A stretch of 27,767 nt of DNA from JASLBX01 sp036373915 (GTDB taxonomy: Bacteria; Actinomycetota; Actinomycetes; Jiangellales; Jiangellaceae): assembly GCA_036373915.1 (NCBI GenBank), contig DASUUU010000172.1, forward strand, positions 1 to 27,767, read 5' to 3'. The stretch's first letter is position 1, and every line of letters begins with the position of its first letter. The notes below the pieces were generated by a model. That model ran no database searches and had not been told where the DNA came from. It was given only the letters and a program-made list of their open reading frames with translations. Positions 14,873 to 23,600 of the stretch are shown here, piece by piece. A program made the position numbers and the translations under genes.

Positions 14873-15586
14873 TCAGCCGCGGCGCGGATCCTCGAATGCG
14901 ATCGGTAGCGGGCGCATCAGTGCCGACCGCAGCCGCCGCAGGTACTCGTCACGGCTGATCTCGACCGCGCCGAGCCGGGACAAGTGCGGTGTCAGCCACT
15001 GGATGTCGAGCAGCCGGTCGGGCACACCATCGGCCACCATGAGATCCACCAGCGCCATCAACGCAACCTTTGATGCATCACGCCCCCAGCCGGACGGGAC
15101 GTGAAACATCGACTCACCGGCGAACAACCCGCCGATCGCCACGCCGTACAGTCCGCCGGCCAGCCGTCCGTCGGGCGTCCAGGTTTCCACCGAATGCGCC
15201 CAACCCAGTTCGTGCAGCCGGGTGTACGCCGCCTCGACGTCCTCGGTGATCCAGCCGCCGCTCCGGTTCGGATCGGCACACCTTGTCACCACTTCGGCGA
15301 ACGCCGTGTCGATCCTGATCTCGAACCGTTTCACCGACTGGCGCATCGAACGCGTCACACGCAGACCGTCGAGGGGAATGATCCCGCGCGGGTCGGGTGA
15401 CCACCAGGCGAGCACCGCCTCCCGGCGCGCCAGCCGGCCGATCGGCATCGGAAACAGCCCTGCCCGGTACGCGGCCAATAGCGTCCCCGGCTCGAGGTCG
15501 GCGCCGATCCCGGCCAGCCCGTCAGCGTCAGCGGACCGGGGCACCGGCAGTACCCAGCGGGTCGGCGGCGGTTCAGTCGGCGGCAC
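14873..15586 (-). CDS. aat: Leucyl/phenylalanyl-tRNA-protein transferase
   Basis: Transfers Leu or Phe from aminoacyl-tRNA to the N-terminus of proteins with Arg or Lys ends, marking them for ClpS/ClpAP-type proteolysis (N-degron pathway). The 237 residues cover the whole family fold: YRAGLFPMP, WWSPDPRGIIPL, GGWITEDVEAAYTRLHELGWAHSVE, GGLYGVAIGGLFAGESMFH and LDIQWLTPHLSRLGAVEISR. The GTG start has TAACCT 7 bases upstream. It is the first gene of an aat-fpg-HTH_42 group and divergent from the EcsC-like gene with 42 bases between the starts. Confidence 0.96.
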   Translation of the reverse strand: MPPTEPPPTRWVLPVPRSADADGLAGIGADLEPGTLLAAYRAGLFPMPIGRLARREAVLAWWSPDPRGIIPLDGLRVTRSMRQSVKRFEIRIDTAFAEVVTRCADPNRSGGWITEDVEAAYTRLHELGWAHSVETWTPDGRLAGGLYGVAIGGLFAGESMFHVPSGWGRDASKVALMALVDLMVADGVPDRLLDIQWLTPHLSRLGAVEISRDEYLRRLRSALMRPLPIAFEDPRRG

Positions 15587-15593
15587 ACCGATC

Positions 15594-15599
15594 AGGTTA
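15594..15599 (-). promoter_or_regulatory. Putative -10 of a leaderless aat promoter
   Basis: On the minus strand TAACCT is followed by 7 bases (GATCGGT) and the GTG of aat. It lies 17 bases from the -10 of the divergent EcsC-like gene, so the two promoters overlap and may compete. Confidence 0.35.
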
Positions 15600-15616
15600 G
15601 GAGAGCACAGCCGACG

Positions 15617-15622
15617 TATTGT
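15617..15622 (+). promoter_or_regulatory. Putative -10 of a leaderless ecsC-like promoter
   Basis: TATTGT is followed by six bases (CTACGC) and the ATG at 15629. No Shine-Dalgarno sequence precedes the ATG. Confidence 0.4.
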
Positions 15623-15628
15623 CTACGC

Positions 15629-16321
15629 ATGAGCTTTCGGCGCACCGTGACGAACCTGGCCGGCAATGCCGCGGCCCGTCGCGCCGCTCCGGCCATCGCC
15701 GCGCGGGGCGTCCGCCAGTTCCTCGACAAGGCCATCGACGGCTTTCCCGGCTTTCCCGGTGCCCGTGAGGTGGCGCGCCGGCATCTCGCCCGCCGCCGGG
15801 ACGTCGATCTTGCCATCCGCGATGTCCTTGATCAGCACGTGCGGCTGGCCGGTGCGCAGGGATTCGTGGCCAACGTCGGTGGCGTGGCGGTCATGGCGGT
15901 CGCCATTCCGGCGAACCTCGCCGGCATCGGACTGCTGCAGCTTCGCATGGTTGCCGCGATCCAGCACCTGCGCGGCTACGACGTCGGCGATCCGCGGGTG
16001 CGCACCGCCGCGCTCATGACGCTGCTCGGCGAAGACGACGTCAAGGCCGCGATCAAGCGAGGCGAGTTTCCCGGGCATCCACACGACGTCGCAGTAACCG
16101 CCGGCGATGCCGATCCGAGACTGCTGGAACGAGCCGGCAACGAGGTAACACAAGCGCTCGTCACGAGAGTCGGCGGCAAGCATGCCACGCTGGCCGTGAC
16201 CAAACGCATTCCCGTTCTCGGCGGAGCCGTCAGTGCCGGCGTCGACGCGTACAGCACCTACACAATCGGCCGGTATGCCGGCCGGGAGTTTCCCCCGCAC
16301 GTGATGATCGAGCGAGCCTGA
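15629..16321 (+). CDS. EcsC-family protein
   Basis: A 230-residue protein resembling the EcsC family. The middle (NVGGVAVMAVAIPANLAGIGLLQLRMVAAIQHLRGYDVGDPRVRTAALMTLLG) contains the glycine-rich amphipathic or membrane-associated helices and the G-YD-DPRVRT segment typical of the family. VTKRIPVLGGAVSAGVDAYSTYTIGRYA near the C-terminus is a second hydrophobic, Gly-rich stretch. EcsC in Bacillus is linked to an ABC transporter, but the function is undefined; here too an ABC locus lies 98 bases downstream, though on a separate promoter. The N-terminus is basic and Arg/Ala-rich. Function unknown. Confidence 0.8.
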   Translation: MSFRRTVTNLAGNAAARRAAPAIAARGVRQFLDKAIDGFPGFPGAREVARRHLARRRDVDLAIRDVLDQHVRLAGAQGFVANVGGVAVMAVAIPANLAGIGLLQLRMVAAIQHLRGYDVGDPRVRTAALMTLLGEDDVKAAIKRGEFPGHPHDVAVTAGDADPRLLERAGNEVTQALVTRVGGKHATLAVTKRIPVLGGAVSAGVDAYSTYTIGRYAGREFPPHVMIERA

Positions 16322-16360
16322 CCCGCTCTTACCACGTCATGACAACGCGTTAAGCAGGCA

Positions 16361-16412
16361 TTGCCCGTTCGCTTGTTGATCGGCATCATCGTGGGCATGT
16401 CACGCGACGGAG
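16361..16412 (+). promoter_or_regulatory. Possible promoter and ribosome-binding site of the ABC locus
   Basis: TTGCCC (16361-16366) and CATCAT (16384-16389) are separated by 17 bases and match a vegetative promoter at 4 of 6 positions each. GGAG at 16409-16412 lies 7 bases before the ATG at 16420 and supports that start. The remainder of the 98-base gap after the EcsC-like gene has nothing recognisable. Confidence 0.35.
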
Positions 16413-16419
16413 CCACCCG

Positions 16420-17187
16420 ATGACGGCATTACGCACTGGTCTGCAATTCGAAGTGCGCGTGCTGCGCAGGTCGTTCGGCGAACTGATCGCCCTGGTAACC
16501 GCTCCGCTCATGACATTGGTCTTCCTGGCTGTTATCCGCCACGGCGGGCGGGAGGATCTAGCCCCGTACGCCGTACTGGCACCGGCTCTCATCGTGTTGT
16601 GGGGCGTGGCCCTGATCGTGTCGGGGGAGATCATCGCTCAGGACCGGGAGAACGAGTCGCTCGAGGCGATCGTGGCCTCTCCCGCGTCGTTCGCCGGCGT
16701 GCTCACGGGGCGGATCACGGCGGTCACACTCGTCAGCCTGGCCGGTTTCGCGGAGTCCTGGCTGGCGGCGTTCCTGGTCTTCAGGGTCGCGGTGCCGATC
16801 CCGCACCCGGGCCAGTTCATCCTCATCGTCCTTGTCACCGCCCTTGCCACGGCGGGAACCGCGTGCGTGATGTCCGCCGTGTTCGTCCTGGCCCGCTCGG
16901 CGAGGGCGTTCCAGAACTCGCTCACCTACCCGTTCTACGTCCTCGGCGGCGTGATGGTGCCGATCGCGCTGCTGCCCGATTGGCTCGAGCCGATCTCGCG
17001 GATGGTGTTCCTGTCCTGGTCATCGGACCTGCTGCGGGACGCTTTGAGCCCGGCACCGGTCCCCGATCTGGCGTCCCGGCTGGCCGTCATCCTGGCCCTC
17101 GGCGTTACGGCCTACGTACTGGGGCTGGCGCTGGTGCGCCGCACGATCGACCGGCTGCGGCGGACGGGGTCGGTGACCTATGCATGA
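16420..17187 (+). CDS. ABC-2 permease, type A, copy 1
   Basis: A 255-residue integral membrane subunit of an ABC-2 (DrrB-like) exporter, with about six transmembrane helices. Recognisable parts are LLRRSF-like VLRRSFGELIALVTAPLM at the N-terminus, YAVLAPALIVLWGVALIVSGEI, and the conserved NSLTYPFYVLGGVMVPIALLP followed by WLEPISRMVFLSWSSDLLRDAL. It is the same length as the permease at 19038-19805 and closely similar along its whole length. Its stop overlaps the next gene by 8 bases. Substrate unknown. It has no ATPase gene immediately beside its pair except the shared one at 18064. Confidence 0.92.
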   Translation: MTALRTGLQFEVRVLRRSFGELIALVTAPLMTLVFLAVIRHGGREDLAPYAVLAPALIVLWGVALIVSGEIIAQDRENESLEAIVASPASFAGVLTGRITAVTLVSLAGFAESWLAAFLVFRVAVPIPHPGQFILIVLVTALATAGTACVMSAVFVLARSARAFQNSLTYPFYVLGGVMVPIALLPDWLEPISRMVFLSWSSDLLRDALSPAPVPDLASRLAVILALGVTAYVLGLALVRRTIDRLRRTGSVTYA

Positions 17188-17995
17188 TCTCGTGCGCCCA
17201 CTGCGGGTGCTCAGGTTCAGCGCGGGCAACGCCTGGGCGGACATGTGGGTCATCTTCTCGCCACTCACCTGGATCGTGGGGTGGGTCAGCCGGGTCCTGG
17301 TCCAAGTGGTCTTCTTCGCGCTCATCGGACTGCTGCTCGGCTCGGACGACGCCGTGCGCTACCTGTTCATCGGCAATGCCGTCATGATCACGGCCATGGA
17401 AGCGACCATGTCGGTCACGACGACGACATGGGAACGCCGACAGGGGACGATGCCGCTGCTGGTGGCCGCCCCGACCAGGCTCTGGCCGGTCTTCATGGGC
17501 CGGAGCGTGCAGTGGTTGCCGACAGGAGTGATCACCGCATCCGTGGCCCTGTTCGCGCTCGGGCCGGCCTTCGGCGTCGATTGGACGCCGGCGCGTGCGC
17601 TCACCGTCCTCGCCTGCCTCGCCGTGGTTGCCGTTGCCACCTACTGCTTCGCACTGCTGCTCAGCGCGATCGTGCTGACCGCAGTGGACCTGCACAACGT
17701 GATCAGCAACGTGGCGCAGGCGATCACCATGTTGATAGCAGGCGTCATGGTGCCGGTGTCGTTCTGGCCCGGCTGGGTGCAGGCGATCGCCCAGGCGCTC
17801 CCGCTGACGCACGGACTCGCCGCGATCCGAGCCGTGACCGATGCGCAAGCGGTGGGACCGGTCGCGGGCGAGGTCATCGCAGGACTCTCCCTCACGATCG
17901 GTGTCGGCGCACTCTGGCTGCTCGCCGCGGCCCTGCTGTTCGAGGGGCTCGCGGCCGCCGGACGCCGTACCGGATCGATCGAGTTCGCCGATTGA
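17180..17995 (+). CDS. ABC-2 permease, type B, copy 1
   Basis: A 271-residue partner permease with about six membrane helices. It starts MHDLVRPLRVLRFSAGNAWADMW and contains TTTWERRQGTMPLLVAAP and GRSVQWLPTGVITASVALFALG, then IAGVMVPVSFWPGWVQAIAQALPLTHGLAAIR, an ABC-2 signature. It is a clear paralogue of the gene at 19798-20616. The ATG sits 8 bases inside the preceding gene, which implies translational coupling. Together with the 255-residue partner it probably forms a heterodimeric channel. Confidence 0.92.
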   Translation: MHDLVRPLRVLRFSAGNAWADMWVIFSPLTWIVGWVSRVLVQVVFFALIGLLLGSDDAVRYLFIGNAVMITAMEATMSVTTTTWERRQGTMPLLVAAPTRLWPVFMGRSVQWLPTGVITASVALFALGPAFGVDWTPARALTVLACLAVVAVATYCFALLLSAIVLTAVDLHNVISNVAQAITMLIAGVMVPVSFWPGWVQAIAQALPLTHGLAAIRAVTDAQAVGPVAGEVIAGLSLTIGVGALWLLAAALLFEGLAAAGRRTGSIEFAD

Positions 17996-18016
17996 CACAG
18001 CCTGATCACAATCTTG

Positions 18017-18059
18017 TTGACAGGTAGTTCACAAACTGTCCGCAATGGGGCATTGTCAG
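18017..18059 (+). promoter_or_regulatory. Promoter and operator-like repeats before the ABC ATPase gene
   Basis: TTCACA (18028-18033) and CATTGT (18051-18056) with a 17-base spacer make a plausible promoter, placing the transcript start next to the ATG at 18064. TGACAG (18018-18023), CTGTC (18036-18040) and TGTCAG (18054-18059) are related pentamer/hexamer repeats in this region, and AGTT-CACA-AACT forms a small dyad. This suggests that the ATPase and second permease pair have their own, possibly regulated, promoter. Confidence 0.35.
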
Positions 18060-18063
18060 ATTC

Positions 18064-19041
18064 ATGCGGATGGCGGAAGACGCGGTTGAGGTGCGGCGGT
18101 TGCGCCGAGTGTTCAGGGGCCGGCGCAAGTCTCCCGGCGTAGCCGCCCTCGACAGCGTCGATCTCGTCATTCCGGCCGGCGAAGTGCACGGCCTACTAGG
18201 ACCCAACGGCGCGGGTAAGACCACCCTGTGCAAGATCCTCGCCACGGTACTGCTACCGACGTCCGGCCACGCCAGCGTCGGCGGGCACGACGTCGTCCGC
18301 GAGACTGCTGCCGTCCGCCGCATCATCGGCATCGTCTTCGGCGGCGAACGTGGTCTGTACACCCGCCTCACCGCCCGCCAGAACCTCGAGTTCTGGGCCG
18401 CGATGTACGGCCTGCGCGGCCGAACCCTGCGCCTGAGGGTCGACGCCATGCTCAGCCAGATCGGGCTCACCGAGCGCGCCGACGATCGTGTCGAGGGTTT
18501 CAGCCGCGGCATGAAGCAACGCCTGCATCTGGCGCGCGGGCTCATCGGTGATCCCCAGGTGGTGCTGCTCGACGAGCCGACCACCGGCATGGATCCGGTC
18601 GCCGCCCGCGAGTTCCGCACGCTCGTCGGTGAGCTACGCGACGACGGCCGGACCGTTCTACTCACCACTCACGACATGGCCGAGGCCGAAGCCGTCTGCG
18701 ACAGAGTGACGCTCATCGACAACGGCCGCTTGCTCGCCACCGAGCGACCGGCCGCGCTCAGCAGCTGGATCTCGACCTACTCGCGGGTGGACGCACGAGA
18801 CGTCCCGGCCGAGCGCGTACCGCAGCTGATCTGCGAGTTGCGCGACATTCCCGGCGTCGCAGGGGTCCGCGCCATCCAACCCTCCGGGATCCGCGTCGAG
18901 ACAGACGTCGCCGACGCCGCGCCGCAGGTCATCCGGCATCTGCTCGACTCCGGCATCAACAGCGTGGCCACGTCCACACCCGATCTCGAGGAGGTCTACC
19001 TGCACATCATCGGTGAGCGTGGGCTTCGGGTCAGTCGGTGA
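18064..19041 (+). CDS. ABC-2 exporter ATP-binding protein (DrrA-like)
   Basis: A 325-residue ATPase subunit. Walker A is GPNGAGKTT (residues 46-54), the signature is FSRGMKQRL (about 146-154), Walker B with D-loop is VVLLDEPTTGMD (about 166-177), and the switch histidine is in LLTTHDM. The Q-loop glutamine is not obvious: where it is expected the sequence reads GIVFGGERGLYTRLT. The C-terminal 80 residues are a DrrA-type accessory domain ending DLEEVYLHIIGE. It energises export by permeases of this locus; which of the two pairs it serves is open. A GTGA overlap joins it to the permease at 19038. ATG at 18070 is an alternative start. Confidence 0.94.
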   Translation: MRMAEDAVEVRRLRRVFRGRRKSPGVAALDSVDLVIPAGEVHGLLGPNGAGKTTLCKILATVLLPTSGHASVGGHDVVRETAAVRRIIGIVFGGERGLYTRLTARQNLEFWAAMYGLRGRTLRLRVDAMLSQIGLTERADDRVEGFSRGMKQRLHLARGLIGDPQVVLLDEPTTGMDPVAAREFRTLVGELRDDGRTVLLTTHDMAEAEAVCDRVTLIDNGRLLATERPAALSSWISTYSRVDARDVPAERVPQLICELRDIPGVAGVRAIQPSGIRVETDVADAAPQVIRHLLDSGINSVATSTPDLEEVYLHIIGERGLRVSR

Positions 19042-19805
19042 ACGCGCTCGCCGCGGGTTTCACGTTCGAGGTACGCCTGCTGCGAAGGTCATTCGACGAG
19101 ATGATGGTGCTGGTCACCGCGCCACTGATGACCCTCATCTTCCTGTCGATAACAGAACACGCCGGCCGCACCGACCTTGCGCCGTACGCCGTGCTGGCGC
19201 CGGCCCTCATCGCACTCTGGACCATCGCGCTGTTCACGTCCGGCGAGATCATCGAGCGCGAGCGGCAGAACGGCTCACTCGAACCACTCGTGGCCACACC
19301 GGTTGCGATCGGCGGCGTCATAACGGGCCAGATCCTGGCCGTCACCCTGCTGAGCTTGGTCGGCTTCGCCGAATCATGGCTCGCGGCGTGGGCCGTATTC
19401 GGAATCGTCGTGCCGATCGTCCACCCGACGGCGTTTGCCGCCGCCCTGGTGGCCACCGCGTTCGCGATGGCCGGTACGGCGAGCGTCATGTCGTCGGTCT
19501 TCGTCCTGTCCAGGTCGGTCCGGGCGTACCAGAACTCGTTGAGCTACCCGTTCTTCGTCCTCGGCGGGGTCATGGTCCCGGTGGCCCTGCTACCCGAATG
19601 GATCGAGCCGCTCTCTCGCGTCGTGTTCCTGTCCTGGTCCGCCGACGTGCTCCGGGATTCGCTGACCCCTGAACCGGTCACGAGTCTCGTGGCCCGGCTC
19701 GGGGTGATCCTCGCCCTCGGTGCCACGGGTTTCCTGGTCGGGCTCGTCCTGCTGCGACGTGCGGTCGATCGGCTGCGCAGGACGGGGACGATCGGCTTTG
19801 CCTAG
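19038..19805 (+). CDS. ABC-2 permease, type A, copy 2
   Basis: A 255-residue membrane permease paralogous to 16420-17187: both share FEVR-LRRSF, LVTAPLMTL, DLAPYAVLAPALI, GFAESWLAA, YPF-VLGGVMVP and RLRRTG near the C-terminus. About six transmembrane helices. The GTG overlaps the ATPase stop as GTGA, and the stop overlaps the next gene by 8 bases, so ATPase, permease A and permease B form one tightly coupled unit. Confidence 0.92.
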   Translation: MNALAAGFTFEVRLLRRSFDEMMVLVTAPLMTLIFLSITEHAGRTDLAPYAVLAPALIALWTIALFTSGEIIERERQNGSLEPLVATPVAIGGVITGQILAVTLLSLVGFAESWLAAWAVFGIVVPIVHPTAFAAALVATAFAMAGTASVMSSVFVLSRSVRAYQNSLSYPFFVLGGVMVPVALLPEWIEPLSRVVFLSWSADVLRDSLTPEPVTSLVARLGVILALGATGFLVGLVLLRRAVDRLRRTGTIGFA

Positions 19806-20616
19806 GCACCTGCTCGCCCCCTTGCGGATCATCCGGTACAGCGCCGCCAACGCATGGGCGGACATGTGGGTGATGTTCACGCCGGCGTCCTGGACGTTCG
19901 GTTACCTCAGCCGGCTTTTGACCCAGGTGATCTTCTTCGCGCTGATCGGTGTGCTTCTCGACTCGCCGGATCTCGTCCGGTTCCTGTTCATCGGCAACGC
20001 CGTCGTGTTCATGGCCTTCGAGGCGTTCATCTCCGTCGCCACCACGACCTGGGAGCGCCGGCAGGGCACCCTGCCGTTATTGGTGGCCGCACCGCTGCCG
20101 CTGTGGCCGGTGTTCGTCGGCCGAAGCGTTCAGTGGCTGCCGACCGGACTGCTGTCCTCGTCGGCCGCCCTTTTCGTGCTCGGGCCGGTCTTCGGCGTCA
20201 CGTGGCGGCTGCCGCAAGCGTTCGCGGTTTTCGGCGCGCTCGTGGTCATCGGCGCCTCGATGTATTGCATGGCGCTGGTGTTCGGCGCGCTCGTGCTGGC
20301 GGCCACGGAGATGCGCAACGTGGTCTACAACGTCGCCACCACGGTGATGATGATGATCTGCGGTGTGATGGTGCCGCTGACGTTCTGGCCCCACTGGGTC
20401 GGTGCGGTCGCCAACGCCGTGCCGCTCACTCACGGCTTGGCGGCCATCCGGACGCTTGCCGAGTCCCCTGCAGTCGGGCCTGTCGCTAGAGAGGTGGTCA
20501 CCGATCTGATGGTTGCCCTCGGCATAGGGGCGGTATGGCTTATCGCGGCCGCGGTCCTGCTCGAGCGGCTGGCCGGGCTCGGCCGCCGTAGCGGCTCGAT
20601 AGATTTCGCCGCCTGA
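19798..20616 (+). CDS. ABC-2 permease, type B, copy 2
   Basis: A 272-residue permease paralogous to 17180-17995, with shared NAWADMW, LLVAAPLPLWPVFVGRSVQWLPTG-like segments and the C-terminal VPLTHGLAAIRTLAESPAVGPVA. The frame is open from 19720, but TTG at 19798 is chosen: it recreates exactly the 8-base overlap seen between the copy 1 permeases and starts the protein one residue longer than its paralogue. The ATG at 19720 would put 26 extra, non-conserved residues in front. About six membrane helices. The next gene starts 30 bases downstream. Confidence 0.9.
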   Translation: MPRHLLAPLRIIRYSAANAWADMWVMFTPASWTFGYLSRLLTQVIFFALIGVLLDSPDLVRFLFIGNAVVFMAFEAFISVATTTWERRQGTLPLLVAAPLPLWPVFVGRSVQWLPTGLLSSSAALFVLGPVFGVTWRLPQAFAVFGALVVIGASMYCMALVFGALVLAATEMRNVVYNVATTVMMMICGVMVPLTFWPHWVGAVANAVPLTHGLAAIRTLAESPAVGPVAREVVTDLMVALGIGAVWLIAAAVLLERLAGLGRRSGSIDFAA

Positions 20617-20645
20617 CCCCTGCCTCGGCGTGATCGAATGAGCGT

Positions 20646-23600
20646 GTGACCGGACGCTGGCAGTTCTGGATCGACCGTGGCGGCACCTTCACCGACGTCG
20701 TCGCGCGCCGCCCGGACGGGTCGCTGGTGACCCACAAGCTGCTCTCGGAGAACCCGGCTCGTTACCGGGACGCTGCCCTGGCCGCGATCCGCGAGCTGCT
20801 GGACATCGAACACTCCGGTCGGATCCCCGTCGAACGTGTGGAAGCCGTCCGGATGGGCACGACGGTCGCGACCAATGCGCTTCTCGAACGAACGGGAGAG
20901 CGCACGGCGCTCGTGATCACCCGGGGCTTCGGCGACGCGCTCCGGATCGGCTACCAGAACCGGCCGCGCATCTTCGACCGGCACATCGTGCTGCCCGATC
21001 TGCTCTACGAGCGGGTGATCGAGGTGGACGAACGGATCACGGCCGAGGGAACCGTCGTCCGGCCCCCCGACCTTTCCGCCCTTCGTCCCGGCCTGCAGGC
21101 GGCATACGACGAGGGGATTCGGGCGGTCGCGATCGTCTGCCTGCACAGCCACCTGTATCCGGATCACGAGCGCATGATCGGCACCTTGGCCGAGGAGATC
21201 GGCTTCCCGCAGATCTCGCTGTCCGGCGAGGCGAGCCCGCTGATGAAGCTGATTCCGCGCGGTGACACCACCGTCGTCGACGCCTACCTTTCCCCGATCC
21301 TGCGCAGGTACGTCGATCAGGTGGCCGGCCGGTTGCCGGGTGCTCGGCTGCTGTTCATGCAGTCCAACGGCGGGCTGACCGAGGCGCACAACTTCCGCGG
21401 CAAGGACGCCATCCTGTCCGGCCCGGCGGGTGGCATCGTCGGGATGGCGACCCTCTCACGGCTGGCCGGTTTCGGCAAGGTGATCGGCTTCGACATGGGC
21501 GGGACGTCCACCGACGTGTCGCACTATGCCGGTCAGTACGAGCGGGTTTTCGACACCCAGGTCGCGGGCGTTCGGCTGCGCGCGCCGATGCTCGACATCC
21601 ACACTGTCGCGGCCGGCGGCGGTTCGATCCTGCACTTCGACGGCAGCCGGTACCGGGTGGGCCCGGACTCCGCCGGTGCCGAACCGGGCCCTGCCTGCTA
21701 CCGCAGGGGAGGGCCGTTGACTATCACCGACGCGAACGTCATGCTCGGGCGGATCCAGCCGGCGCACTTTCCGCACGTGTTCGGCGCATCCGGCGACCAG
21801 GCCCTCGATGCGGAGGTAGTGCAGCGGGCGTTCAGTGCGCTCGCGGTCGAGATCGGGGATGGTCGCTCACCTGAGCAGGTGGCGGAGGGCTTCCTTGCGA
21901 TAGCCGTCGCCAACATGGCGAACGCGATCAAGAAGATCTCCGTCCAGAAGGGCCGCGACATCACCGAGTACGCGCTGACCACGTTCGGCGGCGCCGGCGG
22001 CCAGCATGCGTGTGCGGTCGCCGACTCGCTGGGCATCCGCACTGTCGTGGTACCACCGATGGCCGGTGTGCTGTCCGCGCTCGGGATCGGTCTGGCCGAC
22101 ATCGGTGCGATGCGCGAACAGTCGGTCGAAGCTCGACTCGAGCCCGCCGTGATGGGCCGGCTGTCTGCCTTGGCCACAGATCTCGAGACCGCCGCGGCCG
22201 CGGAGCTGGTCGGCGAGGGCGCCGCTGCCGACGAGATCTCGGTCACACACCGGGCCCACCTGCGGTACGACGGTACGGATACCGCCTTGTACGTCTCGTT
22301 GACCGATCCGGTCGCCATGGTCGCCGAGTTCGAGGCGGCGTACCGGCGAACCTACTCGTTCCTGCTCGACCGCCCGCTCATAGTGGAGGCGCTGTCAGTG
22401 GAGGCGGTGGCGCGCACCCAATCCACCCCACACGATCTTGCGACGATCCACAGCGTCGCACGCTGTGGATTGTCGCAACCGGTCGAGAACGTCCGGACGT
22501 ACACCGGCGGTCGGTGGCGGGACGTCCCGCTGTACGAGCGCGCCGGACTGCCACCCGGAACCCTGGTCACCGGTCCGGCGATCATCGCCGAACCCGACGC
22601 CACGACGGTGGTGGACGACGGGTGGCGGGCGTCGGTCCACTCCGACGGTCACCTGATCGTCGAGCGGGTAGCGGCCCCCGCCGAACACGAGGAAGTCGGC
22701 ACCCAGGCCGACCCGGTGATGCTGGAGATCTTCAACAACCTGTTCATGTCGATCGCCGAACAGATGGGCGCCCGGTTGGAGTCGACCGCTCAGTCGGTGA
22801 ACATCAAGGAGCGGCTGGACTTCTCCTGCGCGTTGTTCGACCCGGACGGCAACCTGATCGCCAACGCTCCGCACATGCCGGTCCACCTCGGCTCGATGGG
22901 ATCCAGCGTCCAGGAGGTCATCGGCCGGCGAGGTGCCGACATGAAACCCGGCGACGTCTACGCGGTCAACGACCCGTACCACGGCGGCACCCACCTGCCC
23001 GACGTCACGGTCATCACTCCGGTCTTCAAGCCCTCCTCCGCGAAGATCCTGTTCTTCGTCGCGTCGCGGGGACACCATGCGGAGATCGGCGGCATCACCC
23101 CCGGCTCGATGCCCGCGATGAGCCGCAACGTGCACGAGGAGGGCGTGCTTTTCGACAACTGGCTGCTCGTCGAGAACGGCAGGTTCCGTGAGCAGGAGAC
23201 CATCGACCTGCTGACCTCGGCGCCGCACCCGTCGCGGAACCCGGTCACCAACATCGCCGACCTGCGGGCCCAGATCGCGGCCAACGAGAAGGGCGTCGAC
23301 GAGGTCGGCAAGATGATCGACCACTTCGGGCTCGACGTCGTGCAGGCCTACATGCGGCATGTCCAGGACAACGCCGAGGAAGCGGTACGGCGGGTCATCG
23401 ACGCGCTCCGCGACGGCGAGTACTCGTACGAGATGGACGGCGGCGCCGTGATCAAGGTTCGTGTCACCGTCGACCGAACGGACCGCTCCGCGACGATCGA
23501 GTTCACCGGTACCTCCGGGGTTCTCGAAACGAACTTTAACGCGCCGGCCTCGGTCACCACGGCGGCCGTCCTGTACGTGTTCCGCACCCTCGTGGCGGAC

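Noticed and set aside
22438..22478. The palindrome as a paired DnaA-box replication element.
   Set aside because: The arms match the box at only about 7 of 9 positions, there are no clustered boxes nearby, and it lies within a gene. Kept only as a remark.
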